A model generated the notes under the pieces. The model saw nothing but the letters and a program-made list of their open reading frames with translations, did no database searches and was not told where the DNA came from. A stretch of 5,274 nt of DNA. Source: Anaerolineae bacterium (GTDB lineage Bacteria; Chloroflexota; Anaerolineae; Anaerolineales; Villigracilaceae). The first letter of the stretch is position 1; the number at the start of each line of letters is the position of its first letter. The stretch spans positions 8,330-13,603 of the forward strand of contig PLNY01000002.1 of the NCBI GenBank assembly GCA_003141915.1, read 5' to 3'. Position numbers and translations under genes: made by a program. Below, piece after piece: positions 4,968 through 5,274 of this stretch.

Positions 4968-5274
4968 TCATGGAGAAATCTGGCTGCCATTGCTGGCTCC
5001 GAATGTCACTTTCATTGCCATTGCTTGCGAGTGTTCTGCCTGCAAGTGTGAATAAACTTTCAGAAGCAATTTCCCGTTGTCGCGGTGTCCAACCCATTTT
5101 GCCAGCGTGAAAACGTCAATGCCGGCTTGCAGGCATTTTGTAACGAAGTAGTGCCGCAGGTCGTGATGAGTGAGTCGTTTGCACTCTGCCAGCTTACAGG
5201 CCCGGTCAAGGCTACGCTGGCATTCAGAAATCTTGCAGATACGGTCTGCGGATTTCGGGTTTTGTTTTTGTTGA
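4968..5274 (-). CDS. Tyrosine recombinase/integrase, C-terminal catalytic part (partial, starts beyond the right edge)
   Basis: On the minus strand the frame is open from the right edge to a TGA at 4968-4970, giving 101 residues; the beginning of the gene is outside the window. The visible part holds the end of the phage-integrase catalytic domain: 'LTHHDLRHYFVT' (His37 and Arg40 of the fragment, the HxxR motif), 'WVGHRDNG' with His63, and 'VYSHL' with Tyr74, the expected nucleophile that attacks DNA. The first catalytic Arg and the Lys would be upstream. The 'GHRD...VYSHLQAEHSQAMAMKV' ending resembles site-specific recombinases I associate with Verrucomicrobiota. All visible catalytic residues are intact, so it is not evidently dead. 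It is convergent with XRE3, with a strong hairpin just past its stop. Whether it is an integrase of a mobile element, an integron-type enzyme or a Xer-like protein cannot be told from this part. Confidence 0.9.
   Translation of the reverse strand, partial: QQKQNPKSADRICKISECQRSLDRACKLAECKRLTHHDLRHYFVTKCLQAGIDVFTLAKWVGHRDNGKLLLKVYSHLQAEHSQAMAMKVTFGASNGSQISP

Noticed and set aside
1..5274. tRNA, rRNA, riboswitch, CRISPR array or insertion sequence ends
   Set aside because: I looked for cloverleaf-like arms, regularly spaced repeats and transposase motifs and saw none; subtle RNA elements could be missed by eye.

Overview
The window looks like a piece of a Verrucomicrobiota chromosome (Pedosphaera/Limisphaerales-like). 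This rests on protein style, not on any marker gene. A secreted LamG protein ends in Asp-rich 'DTDGDGLTDAYE' calcium-binding repeats, and it is followed by a secreted RHS protein with a C39-peptidase-like N-terminal region. The tyrosine recombinase at the right edge also has a C-terminal half of a type I associate with this phylum.

Left part (1-3259, minus strand): a two-gene surface/secretion operon read right to left. A 495-aa LamG-domain protein (1772-3259) is followed 16-34 bases later by a very large RHS-family protein. Only the first 579 residues of the RHS protein are in the window; it continues past base 1. Both start with signal peptides. A plausible promoter for the pair lies just upstream of 3259.

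Right part (3260-5274): a compact block of small regulators next to a recombinase. Three short XRE/Cro-type helix-turn-helix proteins lie on the plus strand (3388-3618, 4238-4459, 4629-4889). A single-domain response regulator lies on the minus strand (3686-4093). The C-terminal end of a tyrosine recombinase (4968-5274, minus strand, start beyond the window) closes the block. The first XRE gene is divergent from the LamG-RHS operon, and the second is divergent from the response regulator.

Each XRE gene has a short inverted repeat upstream, two of them overlapping a -10-like box, and a hairpin shortly downstream. They therefore look like three self-contained, probably autoregulated units rather than one operon. 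The strongest hairpin (4924-4963) sits between the convergent third XRE gene and the recombinase.

How the parts work together is inference. The block may be a recombinase-associated regulatory island, and the XRE1 protein is best placed to control the LamG-RHS operon. No RNA gene, CRISPR array or insertion sequence was seen. No stretch over 300 bases lacks a gene; the longest gaps (3260-3387, 4094-4237, 4460-4628) are covered by the regulatory entries.
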